Source of the DNA: Tretioscincus oriximinensis
Lineage: Eukaryota; Chordata; Lepidosauria; Squamata; Gymnophthalmidae
Reading direction: 5' to 3'
DNA: 64,000 bases
NCBI GenBank assembly: GCA_022410635.1
Contig: JAJVDF010000213.1
Coordinates: 173,765 to 237,764 of the forward strand
The position numbers were made by a program, and so were the translations under genes. Of this stretch, positions 34,336 through 44,823 are shown piece after piece; the stretch's first letter is position 1; every line of letters begins with the position of its first letter. The notes below the pieces were generated by a model. That model worked only from the letters and a program-made list of their open reading frames with translations, ran no database searches and was not told the origin of the DNA.

Positions 34336-35164
34336 TTAAAAAGACTTTTAGTTCTCCAGATTTTTCTACCATTTATTAAATGTGTTAATAGAACTGTCAG
34401 GATTCACAATGTTAACACGAGCTTTTACTCGAATTACAAGTTTGTACTCAACTAAATACTATGCAGTGTTGTAAATATTAATAGTGAAAAGCCACAGACC
34501 TGCTACTTGTACATCTATTCTTGTTCCAAATCCACAGAAAAAATATCTATATGTAGAGACATATTAAGTTAATCTTACAAGAAGGCTGAAAGGAAGAGAG
34601 AGAAAAATCAATGACAAGGTCTCCTTTCTATTTCTGTCACTTTTTCATGTTCAGCCTTTGGATAGTATAGATTTAAAAGTGAGTTGAGTATTTAATAGAA
34701 CAGCAACAAAAGTTGATGTTGATTAGAAATGAAAAGGGCTAACATAGAATTGAATCTTTATTATCCTTGAAATTGATCAAAATGTGCCCCAGTCTCATTG
34801 TAGTATAATATATATTCCAGACATGGTGGATACAGTGAAATCCTTCACTATGCCATGCAGGATTGCTGTTTATGCTTCTTCTTTTTTGTATTGCTATTAT
34901 AAGCTAAAATGAGCAGCAAGTACAGAGTTACAGGATCGGGTACTAATGGCATTAATTTATCTTTGCTGTGTTCAGAAGCATTATAAATCATTGTCCACCA
35001 CTGACACTGATGCTTTGAAAAGTGTAGAGAGGAACATAAAACATATCTGCCAACTTTTGAAATTGAGAAGAAATATAAGTTTGTCCACAATTTGTACAAA
35101 AACTGTTTTTCCCAATTTGCTTTCCATTTATCTAAATAGTTTGCTTTCTTAAGGATTTGCATAT
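34336..35164. other. AT-rich sequence, nothing recognised
   Basis: The minus-strand open frame 34848-35204 overlaps the SINE at its edge and has no domain. No gene or repeat family recognised. Confidence 0.45.
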
Positions 35165-35428
35165 ATTGAAGGGACCCAAAGCGGCTTACAAAGTTATTTT
35201 TCACCCAAAGGCTTACATTCTATCTTCCCCATCAGGCTGTGGGGGTTCCCATTTATCTAGTTGCAGTCGGTTACAATTTCTTGCAATTCCTGCTTTCGAA
35301 TAGCTGGGTTGGCTATAGCTACAGGCTAGTAGAAAGTGGTCACCTCTCCCCACATCTGACACAGGACCTCGAAACCTGATCTCTCAGATGAGACTGTCCC
35401 CTTAGCGATTTTGCTGTTCGTGCCAGCA
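35165..35428 (-). repeat. tRNA-derived SINE, second family
   Basis: Plus strand: GGGACCCAAAGCGGCTTACA, TTCTATCTTCCCCATCAGGC, GCTGGGTTGGCTATAGCTAC and GACCTCGAAACCTGATCTCT. Lacks the last 30 or so bases of the 3' tail that other copies show, and the A-box side is diverged. Same family as 13357. Confidence 0.82.
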
Positions 35429-35810
35429 ACTGGGTAGGACAACTTTTAGGGGGCACCATTTATAAAGGATCACTCCATATGTGGACATGGGGGAGGGAAC
35501 CTTGCATCTCACAGTTACCTATTTAAGTGCTAAAATTGTCCAACTTTACTTCTTTTCCTTCTTGTTGCCTTCAGTTCTCATATTTCATTGGCTGTCACCA
35601 TCTAGCTTTCCATGATAGTAACTGTCTGGCTGATCATGAATGCAATACAAAAACCTTGTAGCCTTTCATTCCATCTGCTTCAAATGGTGAGTCACCCGAT
35701 AATAGTGGTTTTGCATTTGAAAAGGAAATGCACAAGCAAAGTCTTTTGGATGAGGTATTACCGCGTAAAAATCAGGATAAGACTTCACACTTTACTGGAT
35801 ATGAAAAAAT

Positions 35811-35845
<35 letters not shown>

Positions 35846-36443
35846 TTGATGTGCTGCATGCATTATAAGATACACCTTGTAAAAATCCACTCTTCTATAT
35901 CCCTTAAAGGTGCAAAGTTTTATCTCGATTTTTTAAATGTTAATCCTACCAGAGACTGCCCCTTTTATTTTGTTTGATCATAACATCTTTCTAATTTTGC
36001 TCTAATTAATACTCATCAATATATTTATTTGATCTAAGATCACAAAAAGCTTGCTAATAATAATAATCAGCATGTTAGGAATTGCTCTTTTAAGACACAC
36101 TCCTCTATTTCTTTGCTTCATAAGATGACACTGTAGGGGGTGCATTGTGCATTTTTATAGACCTATTTCACTGTTTAATCTCACCCTTTTCATTATGTAA
36201 TGAAATGAAATCGTATAAAACAATATAAAACTTACTGGCATCTACAAAATCTGAGAAGATACTTCAGTGTTCAAGCACTAGATTTTGTTGTCATTATCCT
36301 TTAAGAGCTGTGCTCAATTTATACTTATTGTACAGTACTGCTGAAATTGGGAATCTTTCTTTATCTCTCCTTATTTCTTAACCCTTATTTGTTCTTTATC
36401 CTGATATTTGTGATTATTTGGCCTGGCCTTTGGCCTTTAATTG
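35429..36443. other. Unique sequence with an (AC)n microsatellite
   Basis: An uninterrupted (AC)n run lies at 35812-35842. Otherwise AT-rich and unassigned. Confidence 0.6.
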
Positions 36444-36520
36444 TTAACCGCCTGGAGAACTTAGGGTATAAGGTGGCATAGAAATGTAAATAAATGAATA
36501 AAATAAAATAAATAAATAGT
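36444..36520 (+). repeat. SINE 3' tail fragment
   Basis: AACCGCCTGGAGAACTTAGG, then GTATAAGGTGGCATAGAAAT and (AAATAAAT)n. Diverged version of the tail at 21220-21292. Confidence 0.65.
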
Positions 36521-36584
36521 GACTCAGTATACATGGCTTTACATAGTTTTTTGTCTTTCCACTGCTAGCACTGTTAATCTGAGC

Positions 36585-36859
36585 TAGTGCTGGGAATCTC
36601 ATGAGAATTTCTCCATACTCATACGAAGCGTAAATCCTTGTATGGAAATGTCCAAGTGGTACACTGGGGCTGTGAGTGAGTGATGTCACTTTTGGCCTCT
36701 GCTTCGAAGAATGATGCCCACAGTGACATCACTTCTGATTCTGCCGCGAAGTGACAGCACAAAATCCCCGCATGTGCTTTGTGTATGAGCAGAACTCCAA
36801 ATGCATGAGATTTTCAGTCTTCGTTATGAGAATTTCCGGGCGTAAAGCTCCCAGCACTG
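36585..36859. mobile_element. Palindromic MITE
   Basis: The left end TAGTGCTGGGAATCTCATGA and right end AAGCTCCCAGCACTG form an imperfect inverted repeat. Further in, GAGAATTTCTCCATACTCAT pairs with ATGAGAATTTCCGGGCGTAA, and GTGATGTCACTTTTGG with CACAGTGACATCACTTCTG. The interior has two CRE-like GTGACATCAC motifs as part of the fold-back. No target duplication is apparent. Confidence 0.7.
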
Positions 36860-36989
36860 TGTGAAACNTGTAAAACCTTTTTGCTGCTAGAATGTTGATC
36901 TAGAAAAAAGATGTTAAATAAGCTATGGAGAATTTGTAGGGAACAGAGAGTATCCGGCACTTTCTGTAGTAGGTCTCATTTCAGAATAC

Positions 36990-37035
36990 ATATATGTATA
37001 TTTTTACTTATACCCTGCCCTATACCCAAAGGTTT
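36990..37035 (-). repeat. SINE 3' tail fragment, minus strand
   Basis: TATACCCTGCCCTATACCCA and AAGGTTTCAGG match the reversed tail of the SINE at 21038. Confidence 0.65.
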
Positions 37036-38648
37036 CAGGTCTANAAAAACAAACAGTACAAAATTGACATACTAAAAAAAAGTATCAAAACCATATCTGA
37101 AAGAGGAAGGAAAATAGCACTACTTCAACCAAAGGCCAGGTTAAAGAAGTGTGTTTTCAAAGATCTTCTAAAAGAATACAATGATGGTGACTGTCTAAGG
37201 ATGGAAGACCATGCACATGCTAGTGAAGACTAGCAGGGCCTATCAGTATACCAATGTATAGATGAGAAGCTGCTATTTTGGGACATAATCCAGCCAGTGT
37301 AGAAAGACTTCCTTTGGTTCAATGGAATCTTCTTCTAACTGCACCTGTTCTTTGGTAGACTATTTATCTCAACAAACAAAACTTTATATCTCCTTGTAGA
37401 AAACAAAAACACTCCCCTTTCAAAGAGCTCAGGCCCATGAAAAAGTAGGAGTTCATACTCAATGTAATATATATAAAATTAAAGAAGGTTCATCCCAGCA
37501 ACAGAAATACACACGTACTTTTTTCAGCAATAAACAAGGTTCTATTGAACAAAATTTTAACAATTCACCATAAACTAACCCACGTTAAGTACATTTTTGG
37601 CAGCTATATCATGGTTTTGCTACAAAAGTCCATCAGCAATCTATCTGCCATTTTCTGTCAAAATGTTGCCTGGCGAAAAAGCTCCACTGGGAATTTGCTG
37701 AGCTATCAATACTGCATGAGATCCAATAAAATATAACATGCGTTACTGCAGTTACTACTGTGAGAGCCCCTATTAGATAGCTTATTAATATTTGCTATTA
37801 GGATATTCATGAGACATTAAGAATAAGAGACAAAGAATGACAACTGTATATGGGCTGTTAAAAGGTTCTTTTCTTACCTGGTTTTTAATGGAATGTTTCA
37901 ACATCATGATTCTTCTGTCAAATGTGTTAATAGTGTTTTGCCATGTGTCCGGAAAAATGTTCACATATAAGTTCAATCAGCCATTCCTGATNCTTTCCGG
38001 AAGCATCATGAAATGCTGTGTCTTCTAATGAGCCTGCAACCCTAGTGTGTGCCATGCCATCATGGGGAAGATAAGTTCTGCAAGAAGATGCCAGCTAGCA
38101 AGACTACAGCTGTTTGGTTTTGTCTTCCTGGTTTCTCCTGCTTTCTTTTCACCAGCCTCTCGCCAGTTCCACATAGATTCTAAAGGTAGATATGACCTCA
38201 GTAATATCACATTTGCTTTTAGATTTCTGGTTTCACTCGGTTGCACTTGCTGTGTGAAGGGGCCCTAGACCAAAACAAAATGGTGCTGATCTCTGTGGAT
38301 GGGAGATGGCTGGTCCTGTTAACATCTAAGTTCTGTAGACTGCTTTAAAGTGATGTCTTGAACTNTAGTATGATTTTCACACCAATTGGTCTCTAATATG
38401 AAAATCATACCACAGCTTATTATAAGAAGATTGTTTTAAAGTAGTCTTCCCATTAGTGTAGACAGTACCAAACATCTTCCATTGTTGGTTGCCATGTAGA
38501 CAGGGAAGATGAAAATGATAGAACCTCCTGGAACCTCCTCTATAGTCTTACAACTTAGAAATATCATCTGCCACTTATGAGTTTGTATGAACCTTTAATG
38601 AAAGACTAGTGTCCACATGCCATTACATCTAAAGCTGTAAGCAGATGT
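37036..38648. other. Unassigned sequence holding one candidate exon
   Basis: No repeat family recognised across most of this stretch apart from a possible hAT-like terminus near 38245-38270 (GCTGTGTGAAGGGGCCCTAG). See the separate entry at 38062. A short hairpin (GTATGATTTTCA / TGAAAATCATAC) lies at 38368-38411. Confidence 0.45.
38062..38185 (+). CDS. Speculative first coding exon with signal-peptide-like start
   Basis: An ATG in good Kozak context (ATCATGG) starts 41 codons that read like a secretion signal: a basic start (MGKISSARRCQLAR), a hydrophobic run at residues 15-29 (LQLFGFVFLVSPAFF), then SPAS. A GT donor-like site (AAAG/GTAGAT) follows at 38186. The protein is not recognised and no second exon is found. 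A possible transposon terminus just downstream (38245-38270) makes a chance frame in repeat DNA quite likely. Confidence 0.12.
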
Positions 38649-38762
38649 TGTTTACTTATTCTACATTTGAATATTCCAGAATAAAACACTGTTTGGACTG
38701 TTCAATTCCAGAATACTCATGCTTTATTCTGGAATATACAAATAAAGTGGAGTAAGTATGAA
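38649..38762. repeat. Fold-back MITE-like palindrome
   Basis: The left arm GTTTACTTATTCTACATTTG with AATATTCCAGAATAAAACAC pairs with the right arm TGCTTTATTCTGGAATATAC and AATAAAGTGGAGTAAGTATG. Arms are about 45 bases with several mismatches, separated by about 25 bases. No clear target duplication. Confidence 0.6.
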
Positions 38763-39267
38763 CTGTTTCTGTTTCTGNGAAAGAGATTCTGCACATGAGA
38801 CCTTTTCTTGACTACACTGGTATGAAGGCATTAGGTCCCTACTCCAGAATATCATCTGGCCCAATGCACAAAAGACCAGTGATTAATATTTTTTAAAAGG
38901 AAAAAAAAGAAATGAAGTTTATAGAGGTGACTTATGATACAAATATCATTATTATTTGCTCATAAGATACAGGTTTTTCTCTTAAAGTAATCATCCTAAA
39001 ACCACAGCATCTGCAGTCTTAGGGTCCTTCCCCACCTTATGTTTTTACTTGCTATTTCTTTTAAAATATGATTGCGATTGCACTTCACTTGCCTTCAATN
39101 TTTTACACTGGTCTGAATCATTGCCTAGCAATGTCATCACATGACGAGCTTCATAAGGTATTGCGGCTCTTACTACAATTCCCAGCATTCTCTGCAAGTC
39201 AATTAACTTTTACATGGCGCCTCAAAGTCTTGTGAGATTTGCCATAATCATATTGCTTAATGTCTCC
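38763..39267. other. Unassigned sequence
   Basis: Contains at 39115-39190 the short dispersed word pair (CATCACATGACGAGCTTCAT, ACTACAATTCCCAGC) also seen near 26010-26075. No gene. Confidence 0.4.
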
Positions 39268-39345
39268 ATGAATTGCCACCCTGAGACCTTCAGGTATGGG
39301 TTGAGGTATAAGACAAACAAATAAATAATAAATAAATAAATGAAG
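39268..39345 (+). repeat. SINE 3' tail fragment
   Basis: GCCACCCTGAGACCTTCAGG, GGTTGAGGTATAAGACAAAC and (AAATAAAT)n: a diverged 5'-truncated SINE tail. Confidence 0.7.
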
Positions 39346-39510
39346 GGGGGGTTGGATTGTAGAAATGTCTGCTGTTGAACTGCAGAAACTGATGGCTAAA
39401 ATTTCCGCCATTTTAGTGAGTGGATAGTTGAACATATGTGACCACTTGGGGCAGGATTGAAGGTGATGTTGCTTTCATCTCACTAAATATCGTGAGTGGT
39501 GATGAACAGA

Positions 39511-40343
39511 TAGGCTGTGTTCACATGACGAGCTGTTGCTTCGGCTGTGCTCTCCTTCCAGCCAGCCCTCCGCCTACTTTCAGGGACTGCTGCCTGGAGA
39601 TCAGCTTGGCGAAGCAACAAGCAGGANGTTGTCACTGTCAAATGATTCAGCTGAGGTGAGGAGGAGGATGTGGCGAGGTTGACAGGACATCTCAATGCTG
39701 CTCATCGCTTTGCCGAGCCGATCTCCAGGCAGCAGCCCCTGAAAGCAGGCAGAGGGCTGGCTGGAAGGAGGGCACAGCCAGAGCAACACGACGGAGCTGG
39801 CTGAGTGTCATGAGAAGCCTTTTCCTAAGCCCAGACTGCCCTCTACCTGCTTTCGAGGGCTGCTGTCTGGAGATCAACTCGACAAGAACANCATTGAGAT
39901 GTCCTGTCAACCTCCCCACCTCCTCCTCCTTGCCTCAGCCAAACCATTTGACAGCGACAANGTCCTGCTCATTGCTTCGCCGAGCNGATCTCCAGGCAGC
40001 AGCCNCAAAAAGTAGGCAGAGGGCTGGCTGGGCTTAGGAAAAGGTGGCCGGATTTCCCCGCCAAAGCAAGGAGGCAGCACTTCCCTGTCATTTCTCCCCT
40101 CCTGTCTCTTGCGCTAATGTGTTCACACGGGAGAGGAAGGGGGTTGGTTAGGAGATGACGAAGATTGTCTGCGAGATGTCGGAGGGTCTCAGCAATGATG
40201 CCTGAATATCCCAGCAATAGTTTATTCTGGGATAAATGGTGTTTATTGCGGGATGACTGCTGAAAGACACTTAACACGTGTGCCAGAACCTTACTCATCT
40301 CCCGCCGATTGAGGAATAAAATAGCTGTGTGAACGCAGCCTTA
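39511..40343. mobile_element. Complex fold-back DNA element, 833 bp
   Basis: Ends are TAGGCTGTGTTCACATGA and, from the right, TAAGGCTGCGTTCACACAGC. The interior has four alternating copies of a module around CTGCTGCCTGGAGATC (39588, inverted at 39720, direct at 39860, inverted at 39988). Larger arms with GACAGGACATCTCAATG (39679) pair with CATTGAGATGTCCTGTC (39892). It is GC-rich with no transposase. No flanking duplication is convincing. The many overlapping open frames here are mirror frames of the inverted modules. Confidence 0.75.
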
Positions 40344-41948
40344 GTCATGTGAGGAATCAGAGGGGATTGTACTTGCACTCATAAAGTGNCAGTCAGAGCT
40401 ATTATCTGGAAGATGAAAGAATTTTTTTGTGGTTTTCTGGAAAAAGGCATTTCTGAATATGCTTTTAGCTTCTACCCTTGCCATTTATACTCATCTTGTT
40501 TTGGCTTTAAAATCTGTTCTTATGCATTTTCTATAGAACTAAAAATTATGAGCTTTGGCAAGATTTTTCCTATTACCTATTCTTTCTTTCTTTTAATCCC
40601 TAGCAGGCAAGGTTTGTTGTAAATATCTCAGCCATTCCTTTCTCATTAAATATCATTGCTGTCAGCTCTTTATCCCATTATAAAAGTTGCCCTATGAGAA
40701 CTGGCAATAATGAGGATGGGAAAAGATCAGTCAACATATGTCCTTGATATCTTGTCTGCATTTTGTGTTCCCATCATTCATGTTCCATCACCAATTCCAC
40801 AGTGACAAGCTTAAGGGCCCCCATTTAAAATGCTGATTAATGTAGCTGCGTTTGAAATTAGATCCGCTACAGATCACATAAACACTAATCTTACAGGTTG
40901 TTTCCAATGCCTCTCTGAACTGGGGAGCAAAATGATTTGTACATATTTTCAGGTTAAAGGCTCAATGAGCATATGCTGAGGTTAATTACAGTCCTTTCTA
41001 TTCAGGATTAGTGGGAAAGGGAAAAAGGTAAAGGGTAGGACACAGAGCCACAGCTGGCATTTGTAAGCTTATCGTAATTAATATATCTTCTTCTCAGAAC
41101 TGTATTCAAAATTGCTTCCTTATTTCTCACTCTCTGTATAAAATCATATATCTGCCAGAAATATTTATTTGTAGTTTCTTATACCTGATCATTTACTTTC
41201 ATCTAATACTTATATACTGGAATAACATATGAGATAAATAAATAAGTATAGAGAAATTTAAAAATAAATAAATTGTGTTTTATTTACAGTTGTGTTTTTC
41301 TTAGGATGTGAGATATAAATAACATTAGATTTGTTTAAAAGTGTGGACTCAGCTATTGTTTTCTAAGCCCTCTCTTCCACCATAATGTAGGAATTATAAT
41401 AACTCAGGGAAAGACAATCAGGCGCATGGCTGGCAGCTCATGGTGGCAACTGAGACAGTGCAAGAATTCTAGCTGGAGTGAAAAACAGGCCCCAGGAATG
41501 TGGTCAGCAATGCACCCAGTTCCCAGGGCATTTGAACTATGCTCCTTTACAAATATGTGCAGTGGAGAGAAGACAATTCTGAAGGTGTGAAAGATTCTAG
41601 AACTATTTTGAACCAGCTTAACATAGATCCTTCTCACCCCTATTGGAGCAGCGTGAACTTGAAGGGAGCNCAATTCATTTCATGCCTCATCCTCTAGCTA
41701 GGCAGGATAGACTTATCATGACCATGTGAATGAAACCTAATCATCTATTAATCTTGTTTTGTGTAACTCCAGATTAGATGCTGTTCTGAGATATTTTGAT
41801 AGGCTTCATTTTCTTTTTTATTTGTGCATAAAAAAATGCTCAAAGCGATTTACAACTAGAAAGGATGCAATACATTGTTAATACACTGAACATTATGAGT
41901 CATGCAATATGAAACTATGTCTCACAGTTACACTGGAATTAAGATTAG
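40344..41948. other. Repeat-poor sequence, possible conserved non-coding DNA
   Basis: 40640-41010 is repeat-free and mixed in composition, with words such as GCATATGCTGAGGTTAATTACAG-like and TAATTACAG near 40975. It has the look of conserved regulatory sequence, but this is only an impression. No coding frame. A minus-strand open frame at 41404-41673 has no recognised domain. Confidence 0.35.
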
Positions 41949-42249
41949 GGCAAAAGAAGAAGAGGGTTTTTATACTCTGCTTTTCTCACCGGAAGGAACT
42001 CAAAGTGCCTTACAAAGTTATTTTTCACCCAAAGGCTGACATTCTATCTTCCACACCAGACTGTGGTGGTTCCCATTTATCTAGTTGCAGTTAGTTGCAA
42101 TTTCTTGCAATTCTTGCTTTCAAATAGCTGGGTTGGCTAGAGCTACAGGCTAGTAGAAGGTGCTTACCCTTCCCCACGTCCGACACAAGGCCTCGAAACC
42201 TGATCCCTCAGATGAGAGACCATCTCCTTAATGACTGTGCCATTCGTGA
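41949..42249 (-). repeat. tRNA-derived SINE, second family
   Basis: Plus strand begins AAAAGAAGAAGAGGGTTTTT (reversed pyrimidine tail) and TATACTCTGCTTTTCTCACC. It passes ACTGTGGTGGTTCCCATTTA and ends GGCCTCGAAACCTGATCC and CTTAATGACTGTGCCATTCG, the A-box end. Near full length. Confidence 0.85.
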
Positions 42250-44762
42250 AGGTAACAACACCAAGGTCAAATATAGGCTTCAGGGGGAAGAGTAGGGGAG
42301 AGAGAGAGGAAGCAGGACATCAGTCCTCCCTCATCTCCCCTTCTCCATGCAAGTTGCTGGGTACAACTGCCTGCCTTAAACTAAACTGGGGAGGAGGTGA
42401 AGGCAGCAGGATTCCAAACTTTTGTCTCCTGTTCCATGCCAGCATTTGTGAGGGNTTTTTTTTTGTGTGTGTGTGTGTCCTTTTTATGTAAATCTTACAT
42501 GAGCATTATTGGAAGCATTACATACTTATAAGAATCAAGGAAAGCAAATTAACCTTGAGAACTAAAAGTATGGCATCTTTCATTACGCTAGTACATACTA
42601 CATTTAATAGAAAACCTACCAAGGAATGGTATCAAGGAAAAGGAGTTCTTTTGACAGATCTACAATATAAGTTCTGACTGTATGTGAAACATCTAACTAG
42701 CTAAATTTATATATATATATATTAACGTTTCCAATTAATTTTTGAAGGCATTACATTNCCTGCAATATTTGACACAACTGACAGAATTTAGCATACTGAA
42801 TTAGCATATTGCAGTGTAAAGCTATGGATGACCTATTTCTGTTTTTCCTTTGAGAATTAAGATAGAGAAAGCTCCTGCAACAGAATCCTTGACCTCAGCA
42901 GTCAGGCAGCAAGTCGATGGATGGGGAAATATACTATAATTTCTATTATGGCATTGCAAGAAAACTAGAAGTGTGAAACAAGTTTGAAAGTGCCCTGCTA
43001 ATGTTGAAGTATATGCAATCGTAATAATGTTGATGTAGCCACAAACCAGTACCCACCCAAATTGCCAACAGTTCACAAATTTACATTATAAATTACCAAG
43101 CTTGTTCTTGCAAACCATTGCCACACTGATTAACTTAAAAATAAATTTAAAAAGGAATCCACTCTTTTCAATTTAGAAGCAGATAGCAGGACAGGAAATT
43201 GTTAAAAATCATTTTGCTTCTAAGAAAAAGCTGCCTGATGTTAGAGTCAAGTTGAAGGATCAATAGTAACAAGCCTTAACATTGGAAGGCTACAGAAGGA
43301 TCTGAAATCTCTCTATCTTTACACGTTGCATTAGAAATACGTGATAGTTTTTTCCNAACAACATAAGATACCTGATATTATACAAAAATATTGTTTCTTG
43401 TAATTTGTTTTCATGGGGCATCTGTTAGAGCAATGGGAAGCTGTATGTAAGCTATTGCTGTTTGTTTAGATCTTTTCAACAGTTCTTGATGCGACACCAG
43501 AAGAAACATTTGGTAATTATCTGAACTTTTTGGGCTGCCGTGTTTCTTTCATCAACTCCAATGAGAAGAAAGTCTAGCTGAATGAGGATTCTTAGGAAGG
43601 GGGAGCTAAATAACTCTCTATCTAACTCCTAAAGTTTATTATTTAATTTTTAGTCATGTCCCACTTAGGTCTCCCATGGACCATAGCATGCCATTTCAAG
43701 TATCTCNTATTTATTGCTTCTATGATATTATCAAGTATCAAGGAAAGACTAGATGCTCTGTGAAATATGTAAGAATGAGGATATAACATTAGAACTGCAT
43801 GGTGCTGTNGCATTTTATCTTATGGCTCTGTCCATGACTCTGAACTCCAAGTATAAATATCTATTTGTAAGCAGAATATTTGACAACTCATTCTGTTACT
43901 CTTCTCTTTTATATTGTGTAGAACACAGGGAATATCCAAGCAGGTATCTGATTGTTGTGATCAGGATCCTACTTGATATTATAAAAAATAAAATAAAATC
44001 CTGGTAACATTAGAATACTACAGATAATATTTGGCTATATCCATTCATTTATATTTAACATTAATTCATCCATTAATGAAATCTGCTAGGAAGGAAAGAA
44101 TGCTAATCTGTGCATGCTTATATGTAGCATCTTTGAAATTTCCTCCAATCATAGCTGAACTGATACTAGCACCAACTGAAGAGAGCCCTAAACAAATTCA
44201 ACATTCAATAAAGCAGCCAGTTTTTTATATACTAGGCTATTAAGGACATGTTCTGATAGCCTCTGCAGCTTTGCTCAAGGAAATATTTGGCACTGAAAAA
44301 TTGAACCTATGTAAATAGAGTTGATTACTTGGGAGGATAAGGAAGAACAGCAGTGTGTACATTTAGAAAACCTCATTTTTACCCAAGATTGTTTCTGCCA
44401 ACCCTTTCAAAGAAAATGTGAATGTAATTGGAGGGGAAAGAATTCACATGTAAAATATGAGAATGGGACTGCAAGAAGGAAAACAAGTAAAAAAATATTT
44501 ATGCTTTTATTTATTTTTTTATTTATGTAAAGTACTGTAGAACTAGAATGCAAAACACGACCTTTCCTTACCAGATTTCATCATAGATCATCAGATCTGA
44601 TTATTTAATTTGATTTGATGAGAGAGTACTGCATTTCCCATAATAACATGTCTTCACCAGCTTTTAGGTTGATAATATCAGTAAAAACCAAGATGCAAAG
44701 AGGACCACATGTTATAAAAACAAATCTCTTTGCTCTATCTCCTGACAGTGGATGATGGTGAT
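42250..44762. other. Unique sequence, no gene seen
   Basis: Short (GT)n at 42464-42478 behind an oligo-T run; AT dinucleotide run near 42707-42722. No repeat family or gene recognised. Confidence 0.5.
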
Positions 44763-44774
44763 TGATGATGATGG

Positions 44775-44822
<48 letters not shown>
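44763..44822 (+). repeat. (GAT)n microsatellite
   Basis: Nearly uninterrupted GAT/ATG repeats, with one GGTGAT interruption near 44773. Gives poly-Met and poly-Ile open frames on the two strands, which are artefacts. Confidence 0.97.

Positions 44823-44823
<1 letters not shown>

Noticed and set aside
39438..40298. Mirrored Leu/Ser-rich open frames on both strands
   Set aside because: They are produced by the alternating inverted modules of the fold-back element at 39511-40343.
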